From contig NC_061455.1 in assembly GCF_022581195.2 (NCBI RefSeq), forward strand, positions 9,690,189-9,754,188: a stretch of DNA of 64,000 bases, given 5' to 3'. Position 1 is the first letter of the stretch. Each line of letters begins with the position of its first letter. The position numbers and the translations under genes are program-made. The notes beneath the pieces were generated by a model that did no database searches, was not told the DNA's origin, and was given only the letters and a program-made list of their open reading frames with translations. Shown here piece by piece: positions 38,015 through 52,400 of this stretch. The DNA is from Helicoverpa zea. Taxonomy: Eukaryota > Arthropoda > Insecta > Lepidoptera > Noctuidae.

Positions 38015-39152
38015 AAATTCACGTTACTTTTCAGCAATAAAGAAGCGCTGACTTGACAGCTAAACGACGTTCGTATTCCTCTAGCTTCACGGAGGTAAGT
38101 ATACCACTAAATATTATCTATGGTTTTGGTCGCATGCACTTGAACGAATGCGTCGCCTTCAAAAAGTTTTATCGGTATTGGTTAGACTCATTTGAGACTT
38201 CCAAACAAATGAGACATTTCTTTCCGAACATTAAGCTGGCAATCATCCTTGTTTTCGTTATAAGCCGATTGTTCCAGTGAGTGCAGTTGAAAAGTTTTAA
38301 TTCTAAGTAATTCAGTTCCATTCGGTTTCATATCTTGTTTCATTTTAAAGTAAAATACATTAAAAGTTTCATTGAGTTCACGAAGAAATTATGTCTTTTG
38401 TCACATTACAATATAGAAAGAATTCTTTTTGAAATTCTAGACTTTAAAATGGAAAAATGTTTTTAACATAAATATAGAAATGGGTTTTAGTATACATTAC
38501 ATAACTGGTGAAGTTATGTTTGAGATCAGCTTACAAACTATCTACAAGTCAAAACGACTTGAATAATATACGTAAAATCTTCTCCTAATACTATACTGAA
38601 AACCGCATCAAAATCGGTTCAGCCAAACATGAGATAATCACGCGCAAACATACCTACAGTTAAGTCGGTTAAAAATGCAGAACCTGAAAAATTCTATGAC
38701 AAAAAAAAATTATTCGGAATTAAAAATATTTTGAAGTCCGAGACCAAAACATTTCTGGAAAATTAAATCAAGATCAGATAATATGTAGATTCCCTAGTCA
38801 AATAATAAAGGAAGATATTACATGGAATAAAGTTATTCAGTATCCCAGATTTCCACATATTGTTATGCAAAAAATCTAATAAAAATATCAAGGAAAAGAG
38901 ATCTCAGTTTTATGACAAAATGTATCATACTTTTTATGTATGACTAGCTTCTGCTAGCAGCTTTACCCGTGTTAATATATAGGATCGCTCGCAACCGCAC
39001 AAAAATTAACTAACACTGAAGTAATTTTCCAAATCGAACCTATTGTGCCTAATACACTTTTCAGTTTTATAATACCTAATACTAATGTCGGCACGAGGGA
39101 ATAATACTAATATTACATATTATCACATATATTTTATACCTTATACTAATAT
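38015..39152. other. Non-coding stretch
   Basis: No gene recognised. The 75-codon frame at 38053-38280 has no signature. Confidence 0.4.
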
Positions 39153-39569
39153 GTATATCGGGTGTGTCGTTCATAATCACATTAAATGAAATGCGTTAAT
39201 ATACTGGTTAATATATGTCCATTAACACAAAGAAAAAAGAAAAATACGTAAAAATAAAAAAATGAATTTTTCAAACAAAGTAAATAGAATAAAAATGTGC
39301 GAAAATTAGAACACCATATAAAAGTCAGTCATTACAAACAACTGTAATTCTCCCTTGAAAACTGACAGCTGTCAACTGATCAAAACATTCGATACTCCTA
39401 ACTTTATCTCTGCTTTACACATGATGTTGTAAATTATAAAAACGAAAAATGACTCCTGTGGCTAAACCACTGAATGGATTAAGTTATTTTTTTTTACAAT
39501 TCGCCATAGAATATCATAAAGTAAATGCGATAGAATTTAATGTGATTGTGAACGACACACCCGATATAC
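39153..39569. mobile_element. MITE with about 43-bp terminal inverted repeats
   Basis: The left end GTATATCGGGTGTGTCGTTC and the right end GAACGACACACCCGATATAC are inverse. Similarity extends inward over roughly 43 bp (39153-39196 and 39527-39569) with a few mismatches. If the true end is CGGGTGTG, the flanking ATAT on both sides could be the duplication, but it is palindromic and so ambiguous. Non-coding. Confidence 0.7.
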
Positions 39570-42500
39570 TATAGAGAGGAATGATTTGAGTGTACGTTTG
39601 AATCGATAAGGCTTCGGAACTACTGAATCGATTTAAATAGGTAATTATTTCATTGTTAGGACCCTATTACATGCTGTAAGCACTGTAGTTTAGAAACTTC
39701 TGAAATAGGCTTAGTAAAGCTATATTAAGAAATTCTTGGTTTTTCTATTTAAGATATTTAGAATCTTTTCCCGAGCTAAGATTGTACGAAATAAGAACTA
39801 AATACTCCGAATTCTTGAAGTCGTATATAACCGACCCAAAGTCGGGTACACGACAGCGACGCGGAGTGTGTGTACATTATATATCTTCTAACATACTCTG
39901 CATACAAAGCGAACTTCATGGTTATTAACTAATGATCTTTGTTGTGGCAGTAAGTTTGTTTATCACGAAATGTGCAACCTTTGTACTCGTACCTGCCTTT
40001 TGATGTTCTTTTTTTTTTAAGGTATGCGCGTTATTGTTTGGCATAAATCCATCAGGATTTGGAAGATTCTTTGTTGTTCGAAAGAGGTTTTTACTGTAAT
40101 AGTCGATTGAATTCATAAACATGCTCAGTCATTACCTATAGGTAAAAGGTTTGGTTTTTTTCAGAAATTAAAGTGTTATACCGTTACCGCTCATTTTGTA
40201 AATACCTACGGTTAATTGATGCATGTACTTTCAAACATGTATAAATTGACTATTCAAAATTCAATACAAGTAGGTGCCTGTAGGTAGGTTTTGTTCAAAT
40301 GATTTTGGCATAGTCTCCTTGATAAAAATACATAGATAAATATAAAACGTTACAGAAAAGAAAGTACGTGAACAAGAACACAGTGCAGAATGGCACATAG
40401 GTAGATATGCGGAAAATGGCCAGTAGCGAAACTCTAATCCTTTCAAATTATGATTTTAAAACTCTGACTTGTTTATTTCCAGCCACAGTTCCAAGCTTTT
40501 GTTTGAGTATTTACTCAGAATAAATGTTTAGCGATACAGTTTCGCACAGCGGTAGATTTCACTTTGCTACATAGGTATCTCGCCGGTAGCACTGCAGAAA
40601 CTTGTTGCCAGAGTATTTTACATAGGTACACATCTGTACCTAGAGGGAGCCGAAACTGTAGTCTAGGTTGCAACCGTTTTCATGTACCTACTTAATAACG
40701 AGCTACCACTAACTGTCACAAAGAGACTGCTATCGGAAACTGCGTTGTGAACTGGTTTGAGATGCGAACGAGAAACCGCACTAAGATATCGCTTTTATAC
40801 TTTGTTACAATAGATACTCAACTTTACACAGTTCTTGTTACTTTTTGACTCCTCTATTCTATCTATGAATTCTTTGTTTTGTGAATAAAATATTTACTTT
40901 ACTCTGGCTTGGGGTTAAAAACCATTTTGGAGTAATTCGTAGCTCGGAAGCGGTTTACCCAATGTGGCTGCGTTGAACCAACAAGATACCCGTATTTTAA
41001 CTTTACTGCACTCACCCATAAAAGGTTATTTTTTCAGTAACTTATATATAAAATAAATACACAAACATTTGGCTCGTGTTCGTGTAACTTCCGGCTATCA
41101 GTTATCCTGTACAGAATATTCAGTCTTCAATGACATACTTGCTTCTAACTCGATGGAGAGACAAGACGTTACCAACTATTTCTCGAAGTTCCTAAACTCC
41201 CTGAAAGCATTAGTTCTCCCGCGCATTAATTACACAGCGGTACAATTATGCCATAGATTATACAACAGAATATTTCACGCCAAAGACTTGGTAAAAGTTT
41301 GACAGCTGCACCTAGAGTTCGGAGACTAGACTTTCGCAAAGGGCGAACGTGGGGCGAACTCATGAAACAAAAGAAAATGCTGTTAGCATGAGTACTTAAC
41401 AACAATTTGCACCAGTTAACTTAAAGGCAATTTCAATTCAATTTTTAACTTGAATTACATTGTAAATCTAAAAAAATATAGCTGTAAGATTTTTTAGTCA
41501 GCATGGACAGAATACAGTAACATATTATGTAACAGCTTTATGTCAGCGTCAAATATCTTTCATATGTACCTACACTACTTAAAAATAAAAGACTCTTATA
41601 CAAAATATGTACCTATGTAGTAATATCTTAGGCACCCAAAGACAGTAATATGAAATAGAAGCTGCAGTTCTGAACCTCCCCGTCTTCCCGACATGTAGTT
41701 TGTTCCTAAGTCCCCGAGGTTATAGGCTGAAATCTATACATAGGCAGACGATATGCTACTTCTCAGTATAGCAACTTCGCAAGTTTTGAACAATATATTA
41801 TATAGTGTTATAGTGTCGAAGTCTGAAAAAGTATTAAAAATTTTGGCAATAGACAACTAGAATAAATAGAAAATTACAGAATAGCCAGGTTACATTTCTT
41901 TTTTTTTCTACTAAGTACAGGTACTACAGAAACATTACAATTAACAAGTAGGTAAAACAGTTTTACAGTAAAATATTTTTATTTAGGTCTTACTCATATT
42001 TGCTTGCTCTCATAGTTTCCCGAAATCGTGCTGCCTAGCATTTTCATACCAATTTTGCATAAAAATGTTCTTACTTTAAACTGGCTTCAGCATTTCAAGC
42101 AGCTATTTCTACAATACGCTACATTTAAATAAGTCGCATTTAGTCAGGGGATATATAATGTTTGGATAACGTACGACTAAGCTTGCATCTGTTCGCCGAT
42201 ACATTTGGACTTTGCGATAAGACCGACGGACTGTAAAGGGTGACTCCCTTTTACTGATAATTTCAAGGGGTAAACCTCCGCCTCGTACCCCATAGAACTG
42301 GGGGTACAGCATTGTTCCACATGATATGCGAATAAAATCCACCAGGCTTTGTACTTGATAAGAACGTACATCGTCTAGTATAACAACAGCTATAAAATAA
42401 TTTGTTCAATCTCATTTTCGTTGCAAAATGGGGCGCGCGAGTTTCCGTGAGGCCTAAACAGAGGTGTCGTTTGTTGAATATGATATTACGAAATGGCCAT

Positions 42501-45500
42501 GCGAATTTCACTTGGATATCCGACATGCTTTTTTTATTTTCGGGACAGTTATGCCATGTTTATCCATTTTTAAAGGCAAAATATGTGAGATTAAATTGTC
42601 AAGCACTTCAGTAAATATGTTATTTAGTCACAAGTATGGAAGTTGAAATTACAAAATGATTTTACAGGCTATCAGCCCACAATATAAAAACAACACGAGA
42701 AATATGCAACAGCACTCACTTTATAAAGTTAAGCACGATCGAGAGTGAACAGTATGACACCGCTTGCCATTAAGTTTGTTTACATAAAACCTGCCTTAAT
42801 AGGTATTCAGAAAAATATTTTCTGAGTGCTTGATCCGTTTTTAAACAGTTTTGAACTATTTAAAGAATTTGAAAGTACTAAAGATGAAAGGGTTAAATTT
42901 TAACGTTGTTACAAATGATTATAAAAACTGGGAACTGAAAAGTCAATAACATTTTCGTTTAACTACATATTTTTTGTCTAAAAGGCCGCAAAGTGAGCAA
43001 AGGCTGTAACTAGGTATCTACTTCGGTCTCGGATAAAATGTGAAAAGAAATCCAGTTTAAGTACCTCGCCCATCGTTTACCTATTTCCTAAGGGGGAATC
43101 GCTTCGACCCTTCAATATTATTATTTTCAATAAGTAATCCTTTTTTAAAGTATTTTCATATTGGCGTTCCCCGCGCGTAATAAACGAAGTCAATTGATTA
43201 GAAAATTAAAGTGTTTCGTGCCCTTGACGTGAAACGGTCACTTTCATTATTTTGGCTGTTATAAAGCTGGTGATTTTAATAGATTTATTTTATGAAATCG
43301 GTATTATAATCGCCAGTCGGTACTGTATTTATTTATGACCCGACTATGTAGCGAGAGCCGGCGCGGGGCGTTGACAGGAAATCACTCGAAATATACGTGC
43401 GACGTGATAAAAGCCGGTATGTGTGACAAAAATATTTCCTGGTTTTACTACCCCGCTTCCGATAATCTGGTTGTGAAAGGGACCTTAATGTTTAGGAACT
43501 AAGGTCTTCCTGCAGATTATAATCAAATGCTACATTATACGGAGGTTGCCGAACATGAGAGGTCTTGACATATTGAGGAAAACCGATACCTCAAGCTGAT
43601 GACTCCTTGAAACTGCAAGTCCTCGACCAATGCATGTGATACTCTTGGGAACTCCAAAGACTCATGAAATTCAGCAGGGTAAGTATAATACGCAATGCAG
43701 TAGCTGCCTGCAATGGAAGTCTGACCGGTGCGGTAGGTACCTACTTACTTAGATTGACTTGACTGACTCATACTTACCAGCGGATTTTCCACTCGATCAT
43801 ATCTCCTAGGTTATAATATATATTTTTTTAATTTCACAGAGATGGAGATTTACATAAGACTAAAATCTCATTTACTCCGGTCTCTGATTATTTCTAAAAT
43901 CTGTTTAACTGTCGACATTGCATCTACCAATTTTATAGTGTTGAGCGAGAGCTTTGAAACGCTGCCCGGCCGGCTTTAATCTCTTCCTATAAAAGGAAAA
44001 AGCGCATGAAAAAATCAGACATTTAAGCGTCCTAACTCTTGGAAACGCGACGTGAAGTGCTAAACAAAGCTGTCTAAATAGATTTACATAAGACCCACAG
44101 CTCGCTTGACGATATTTTCGCTCCATATCCCTGTGATCCCGACTCGCGTCAGGACGGACATATATTTTTCGTTAACGTTCGTCGTAATGAAAAACATATT
44201 GGATCTGTAAAATATTACGTATACATTTCATTATATATTTTGTGATTTAAGGTATACACCGCCTTTTGTAATGATAAATATATTCGAATATTTGTGAAAT
44301 CATAAAAATCTAATACTTCAAAGGGTCTTTTCAAAAGTAGCTACCTACACTTTTGGTGACTTAATGGCAACTATGCGTCGTTCAATCCAACGCAAATGAC
44401 GCGTGTCGCAGACCTCTTCGTAGCAGCATAGAGATTTATCAGAGCAGCAAACATTACACCCGGAAGGTTAACGTATTATTGGTAATATCCACCAAAAATG
44501 ACCCTCTTTTCAGTGAGTTGGGTCGTAAGCGTCTGTCACGGAATTGCTTGACGTGTCTGACTATATGGATTGAAATTAAAATGTCTTAGTTCTTAAGGAC
44601 CGCCAAAATCTACATAATATTTAAATATGGTGCTAATTCAAGGCCAGCATAAATTCTAGGACTCGTAAGAATGAAACAGAATGATAATGAGGTATGAGTA
44701 CTATCTAAATAATTTCAAGAATCTGGGACGTGACCTTAACAATTATTAAGAGAAAACAAAACATCACAACTGCTTTCACCGAAAATCTAAAGTCTCAAGT
44801 AAGACTGACTGTTATCATCAATGGAGGTAATCCTCCGGCTGATAACGAATAAAGGAACGATGGAATGGAAAACGTAATGCGCATTTTCCAAACTGAATAC
44901 CGAAAGACCTCAGTTGCACACACACGTTACCAACGGAATAAAATCCCAGCTTTACGATTTAATCTTGAATGACATATTAATAAAAAACAATCCGTACACT
45001 ACCTATGCAGATGATGGTAGGCAATAGGCACAGTTAATATCAAATACTAAAAATAGCAATCTAATCTACCTTCAGTCACATGTGTGTCTGTCAATGAAAC
45101 ATAGGACTGTGCCTACATAGCCCTAGAACTTTGAAAAGCAGCTGTCGAGTAGTAAGTAGTTTCACAAAACTTCTAGGTATTCATTTGTTTCGTTGGCTAC
45201 TCGTCCCGCCATCTACCAGCATATCAAAGAATCAAGCATCGTCCTACCGGCTCTACCGAGCTGATACTTAGCCGAGAGTATGCTGAAGAATTTTTCCAAT
45301 TTTATATTCGACAACAAGATTTTTTTGTCAATGCAATTAAGTCTAATAGTAAAAAAAAATATCACCATGAAAACAAAGATAAGAAAATCAAAAGTTTAAA
45401 TCTGTACGCAACCAAAATATTGATCTTAATTGCCTGAACTGCGCATGCTCGGGGATGAATACGGATGAGGGTGGACTTCTACTAAGGGCTGTGAGACTGC

Positions 45501-45590
45501 TTCAAGTTAGATTTTTATATTTTGCTCTCTATAATACTAACTAAAGATATTTAAATTTCATTAAATGAAAGTTATTGACTCTATTAAACC
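39570..45590. other. Non-coding stretch upstream of the formin gene
   Basis: No coding exon recognised in about 6 kb. It may contain the promoter and untranslated first exon(s) of the formin gene. The clustered frames at 42109-42646 on both strands and the frame at 43905-44126 are unassigned. Confidence 0.4.
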
Positions 45591-46446
45591 ATGGGGAACA
45601 TACAAACCAACGAAAAACAATCCAAAACCGGAAAATCCCCTGCTAAGGGTAAACATTTTATGCGGAACTTGAACAGAAAATCACCAGGAAGAGACAGCAA
45701 AAAACATGGAAGGAAAAAAAGTGATGCCAAACGTGACGCCATCGACAGGGAGTTTGATAAAACGCCAGATTCTGATATCAACGAGCCGATCGAAATATCT
45801 GATAACGATACGGTCGAGTGCGTGTTCAAAACATTACGGCAAGGGGAGGGCGCAGAGTCGGCGAGCGTGCAGTCGGAGGTAACGGTGACCAGGTGCGAGC
45901 CGCGGCCGCGGTCACCGACCCGCGACCAGTTGCCCGCCGCCGCGCCGCCGCCGGCGCTCTCGCCCGCCAACGACTCCACCTCCGAGTCAGTGTTTACGGA
46001 CCCGCTCACGCCGCTCGCCGTCGAGCTCAACCAGTGCTACTACTCCGCCGAGAGCGACAGCGCGCCCGACGACCTGCCGCGCACCCTCACGCCGAGCCTG
46101 GCAGCCGCGCGGCCCGCGAGTGTCGCCATGACCATAGACATGCCGCACGACGATGCCGCCTGTTCGCTCTCCACTGATGACATGGAAAAAGAAGAAAAAA
46201 ATGACGTTTTCGACGACAGCGGTGACAAAAGCGAGAATGAAAAGGTTATGGGATCTGCATTTTCGGGGTTGTGTGGCGACCACAGGGCCGAACGGAATCT
46301 AGAAAGAATCTCCCACGAGTGCGACCACGATTTCCTCGACAACCGAGTGAAGGCTTGCCCCGGGCAGACCTCGTTCACGGTGTCGAAGCACAGGAAGGTG
46401 GAGCTTCCACCAGTGGCCTGCGAACCACTCGCTTTGCTAGATACCG
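45591..46446 (+). CDS. capu: capu exon 1: MGN start, basic then GC-rich region
   Basis: The ATG stands in a good context (AAACCATGG). The protein starts MGNIQTN, with glycine 2 and threonine 6 fitting an N-myristoylation signal, followed by lysine/arginine-rich stretches to about residue 50. The middle of the exon (about 45840-46130) is strongly GC-rich and encodes a disordered Ala/Pro/Asp region. The exon is closed at a GTCAGT donor (46447) in phase 1, which joins exon 2 in frame. This donor is not the strongest type, so the exon end is less certain than the others. The open frame itself continues to 46559. Confidence 0.75.
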
Positions 46447-49400
46447 GTCAGTTTCATTGCAATACAAACATTAGCACTATCTTCTTTCAGCATCTCTGTC
46501 TTCTTTGTAACGTAGAAAAACCGAATGTTATTTTCAATACAGAAAGTAGTCACAATTAAAATGAGTTGCGAAACGATGCATGCAATAAGTATTTAGTAGG
46601 TATCACATCATCTGCTATTTACCGAGAGTAAACAGATAAAGTTTATCCACGTTAGTTATCTATTTACTGAGTACCTTATCACAAATCCTCACTCCAATCA
46701 ATCAATGCTATACAATGGCTCTTCACCTACATAACTAGTTGCTATTCGTATGGAATACTCTATTCTCTTGGGTACCTGTTGCTGACATACAATGCTTACT
46801 TTTCACAATGGCCGAACAAACCTGTTTGTTGATGTTTTTACGCACCGGGTCCGAAACAAACTGATACTTGATACAATCAATTTTCAGCTCTATTTCAGGG
46901 ATATAAGGTTGCTAAATGGAATGAACACGAATGTCTTCACAAAATGTACTTAGTACGTAGGTACTTATATAAGACAGTTTCCCGCACTCGTAATGAAACT
47001 TGATTACCTTTGGAGCTAAGTACATGACGTACTTCGATATCATCAAGTTGGTTATTCCCGTTTTTTTGGTCTTTTGTTCGACGAGGCTTCGAGCAGGAGA
47101 GTGCAATTATGATGAATTGCTTACAAAAACCTTCGCCTACTATGTTTGAGTTACTTACGATGTTAGATAGTAAAATAAATAGGTATCTCTCACATATTAT
47201 GTTAATGACAACATTAATATTATTCAGTCAGTGGCAACTGCCGTTGGCTCTGATAAGGAGAATGTTTTGTTATTTCTCTCTATACACATTAAAATATAGG
47301 TTCCTACTAGGCTTTAAATTCCTGGACAGAAAAACTAGGATTTTTTACATTCTTCATCCCTCGTCCGTGTCAGTTTTCAACACAAAACCGTCTCTTTATC
47401 CAGTCCATCTAATTCTCCTTCATTCGTAGTTACTCGTAGGTAGTTCTTTGGCAGTTCCTATTGTTTTGTAATGGCAGCCATCACTTTAATACGATCAGCC
47501 CTATCGGCTTTTACAACGGCATCAACGTTTTTTCTTTGGGAACCCAAGTTCCATGCTAACAAAAGGTGAGCTGCTGTAGTACCGTTGTTGGCATCTAATT
47601 GTGGTATCAACGAAGCATTGATTGACTCTTTCACACTCAGCTTGTCTTCGAGATATGTCTTTATCGGTACCCTCCCAAGCCTAGACATCTATGCTGCGGT
47701 AAAGAATGAAAGGCATTCATTAAAATTAGACAAGGTACCTAACCCTTGGAATAAGTGGTTGTAGCTGCTGTTATGAAAAAATTTAGGGCTTTTAATCTAT
47801 CGTTATAAAACCGCTACGCCTAAATAGCTAGTCACATCATCATCCTCCTGCTATCATCACAATTTTATTTGGGGTCGGCGCAGCATGTTTACGTCTTTCA
47901 TACCTACCTAACCTACCTGCCTGAGATTACTTAATAGCTACTACGTAACTTTTGCACAATTCATCCATCGTTTCTTTGTTCGTCTGATGGTCGTCCCCTA
48001 CCCTATGTCCATTCACGTTCATGCATAAAACCTTCCTCAATTCAAAATTCTCATCCTCATTTCTCTTACCATACCATAGCAAGTACCTAACGTAGATGAT
48101 GATTACAGGAACATAGAAAATCATAACTTACCTCATAACACTAAACCAATAACGTCAATCACTTTAGTGTTTTCTCTTTCACATAGACAATACAAAATAC
48201 TCATGCCTAAATTGTTTCTACTTCAGTGGTGTCAGACAAGGATCGGCGGCATTCGAGTGTTAGTGACGTGCCAATGTCCGATTCGAATGTCCTGAGGAAG
48301 GTGGCATCTCTCACTCTCGACAAGCTCACCGAGTCCCGGGTGGTGCGCCCGAAGTTCGTCCCCGACAAAGTCGACTTCAAGCAGTATGAAAAGTTTGAAG
48401 GTAAATATAAACACGTCACATAAATGCATCCAGCCTGGATGGTCCATTAACTACAATTCATTCCGTGGTCTGCTATAGTTAAAAGTTGGAACACGCAGGT
48501 TTATTTAATAAAGTACATAGGTAGCTACGCATAAAAACTATCAATGTTATGAGCATGTTTACAATGATTGAGTCCATATGTTCGGTTATAATTACTTAAA
48601 CGTAACATACATAGACGTCATTTTAAAGAAAGGGTATGAACCCCTTGCCTCTCTACACACATCATCTGACGAGGCACCTATATTTACCACGGCGCCAACA
48701 GGTGAATGAACATCGAGATAAGAATGTTATCTTTTATTAACAAATAGCCCATAATTTCTTATCGCCGTTAATCATTAGCCATAAGAGATACTGGCCATTA
48801 GTAACTAGTGTGCATACGTGACAAGAGCGCTGGCTATTATCTTTAATTAAAAGCTATGCAACTGTCAACAAATCGTGTGAATTTCACTAACTCGTCGGTA
48901 GCACAGTTCAATTATGTTACGTTCTTCAGTCAGTTTCGATCGAGAAGAAAGGGTGTTCAAGACATCGGCAATGTTCTACGTTTGCATAACGATGATTTTG
49001 CGTTGTTCAGGGCGGAAATTACAGCTAAAACTAAATTACTTCGTGCCGTATCTAAGTGCTTGAGACATAATCGTGCGCTGGTATTATACGCTCCACAGAA
49101 AAAGTTGACTATGAAAGTGCCAAAGACTTTACAGTGGTTCCGTTTTCAAATGTTTGTTTTTAATAGAGAGAATTATAAAGTTAGCATAGAGTGCGATTTG
49201 AAGATGTCCACTATTGTGATGCAAGTTAGTGTTCAGAGTGACACAACAGTGCTGTGTTCAGTCGACATTTCAAAGGACCGTCTTACAGCAGGAGAAATGT
49301 TACACATCCACATATGTACGTTTCTTTAATGTAAATAACCTAGGCTATGTTAAGTACCCATATAATTAAGAATTATGCAAATTAGTATAAGTTACGTAAA

Positions 49401-52400
49401 GGTTAAAATCCGGTCAGTGATGGAAGATGTTAAGTATGAACAGAACAGTTATCTATTTGACGTCATCTCTTGAGTACCTACTTACTTCAAATGAACATAG
49501 AATGCATAGACAGGGCAGAGTTCTTCAAATAAATAATTTCTCGACCAGGGATACTCCATACTCATTTTGCTTATCAATTCTATTGTTAGTTATTATACAT
49601 AAGTAATAGTACCTACATATATCTCAAAGGGCATGATCATGAAGAATAAAATGACTCATCTTTCCTTAGTCCGTATGGGTACGATTTATCTCCAGGTACA
49701 TAATTTTAAAAGTGAGTGCTCTTACCCCTGGGATTATTAAGACATCTGAAAAAAATATTCTCCAAAGACATCTCCGTACCTACATTATGTCTAAATAGAG
49801 TCGACACATGCATAGAAAATCACATAATATGTATAGTATAGTTAGGACTCCAGTACGTTCATACATAACATATCACATATTGCCCATACTTGCTAGTAGG
49901 TACTTTATTATGACATTTATTATATCTCTACTATTAGATACTGTAATTTATTAATATGACTGTGATCGTTTCGTAAATTAGTCTGATACCAGTCTAACGA
50001 AGGCGTATTGGGTTGCCCGGGTAACTGGGTTGAGGGGGTCAGATAGGGCAGTCGCTCCTTGTAAAGCAATGGTACCCAGCTACATCCGGTTAGACTGGAA
50101 GTCGACCCCAACATAGTTGGGAAAAAGGCTCGGAGGATGGATCGTTTCGTACATATGAAAGCATTTAGGGACCTCCCTAGCTAAGAAATAAAATTCTTTA
50201 GGTTTTTACTAGAAATTGCTGTGCTTCTACATTAGCTTAATAAAAATAAAGTTGTATTTAACTCAAAAAAATAAATATCCAGTATAGCGAAGCCTAGCAT
50301 TGGCATAGCTGTTTGGATTCCAAGGATCATAATTTGTAGGTGATGCCAAATAAACTGTTCGTGGCCTTGCCCAAGAAATTACAGTATGACATTACTACTA
50401 CTGCCGACATGACAGTGAGAAAATTCCATATAGTAATTTAGTTTATTTTAATTAACTCAATAACTAGAATTTGATCCAAATTAGTCATTCAGCACGCATT
50501 TCATTTCATCGATACATCATAAAATCATAACGCTGCATTTCACGTCACTAAAATCTCATCATATACATCAGCTGTCAAATTATAAATGTCAAACTTTACG
50601 GCAATGGTTAGTGACCAGCCTTGTTTATGTTCGATTCGAAAACTATTTATAAAGACTCATACGCAGGTCTAAAAACAAAACTAATGTGTTAATTCCAGGT
50701 CAGATGCTCCTGAACTGGTTCGTATCATCAATAACGGAGAACAACCACTTAAAATCCTTGTTAAGTATTCAAGATCAAAGAAACCTTGGGATTCAGTACT
50801 GTACCGATCTTTTGGCCGCTGGTGTCCTTAGGCAGATATCAGACAAGGATGCGCCCACTGAGAATATATTCAAGGTAAATAACTTTCATAATTTAACTGC
50901 GAGAATACCATTTTTGTGTGTCGTGTAAACAATTAATTCCTAACCAAACAATCCATTCTGTTTTCGATTCCATTTGCTGCTAATTATTCCGTTTTACATT
51001 TAGTCAATGTTAACTCACTGCGTCATTATATTGAATAATATTAAACTACTTAAAATATTACTATTTTGCATAGATAAGCTGTCTAATGTCAGTTTTAGAT
51101 GTGAAACAAATATAGTAATAGTTATAAACAGTATACCCAAATATTGTCTGATGGCGTCGTACCTATTTATATTTTGTTGTTTTAAATCCTTAAGATCTCT
51201 TTGCAGAGGGATATCTTTCACTGGACTATATAAACAACCACTCTATTAATGCCATAATAAATAGGATTTTTAATAGCATTTATTCATAATTTAATTGTTA
51301 ATTCCAGCCAAATTTGATGTACTACTGGGCTCATATGGAGGCACCGGCACTACAACCAGTGACCCCGGGCAGACTGCACACGTCCGTGTGGCCGCCTGAC
51401 AAAGACTCCTTTAACTTCACACAAGACAACAACCAACGGGATCTTGAAAACAACAAGTTTTTCAGCCAAAACAATAATGAAGAAATTAGTGACATTGATG
51501 AGGCAAAAGTAGTAATATCTCAGTTAAAGAAGAAACTCCAAGAATTAGAATTTCAATTAGAAAAATATAGAATAACCACACAAATTGAATCACTCAATAA
51601 GAACTTAGACAAACGTCTAGATTCCATCAATGAATATAACTTATTGAAATTCAAGACAGAATTAATTAGCAAAGAAGTACAGACTTCAAATTTTGCCAAT
51701 GAACTTACTAAGCTATCAAATAAACCTGTGATAAACATACCTGAATATGACACTCTAAGAACAAATGTAAATATTGATAAAACTATAGATTTAAGTAGTT
51801 TAGAACATAAAAGTGAGATGGCTATTTCTAGTAAACCTGATGTCAGATCTGAAAAAATAGTAAATTATTGTAAGTTGAATAAAAGTAGAGATTGTAATAA
51901 AAGTTATCGTAAAGATGATCTGTCAGAGCTTAGCAATACTGAAGAAGTAAAGAAAAACACAGACCAAACCAGTGCTTGCTCATCAGATGCCTCATTTCTC
52001 AGTACATATACATCCACTGAATTAATTACATATAGTGCAAAAAGCTCCACAGACTTAGAAAAATATGAAGAACCCACTGTTGTATTAGGGACAACTGCAA
52101 ACACCTTTAATATTCCACCCACCCAAGTTTTGTATACAACGGTTGATATAAAGCAAAAAGTATCAAATAGTCAGTCATCACTGGATCAGTCAAGTAATAT
52201 CTCATTGGATCAGGAAAATATTAGCAGTTCAGCTGAATCAGATGATAAAACTCATTTACCAACAGCTGACCAGTCCCCAGAGCTAGCCATGTCGGTTGAG
52301 TCTGTGCCAAATACAGAACTTTCTGTGGTAACTCAACTCACGCCAATAGGAGCCAAACTAACTAGTCAAATTGAGCCATTTCACCCTCCACCTTTACCTG

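Noticed and set aside
45818..46378. Arg-rich plus-strand ORF (45818-46177) and two minus-strand ORFs over capu exon 1
   Set aside because: The GC-rich exon keeps all frames open. The MGN frame alone has sensible composition and splice phase.
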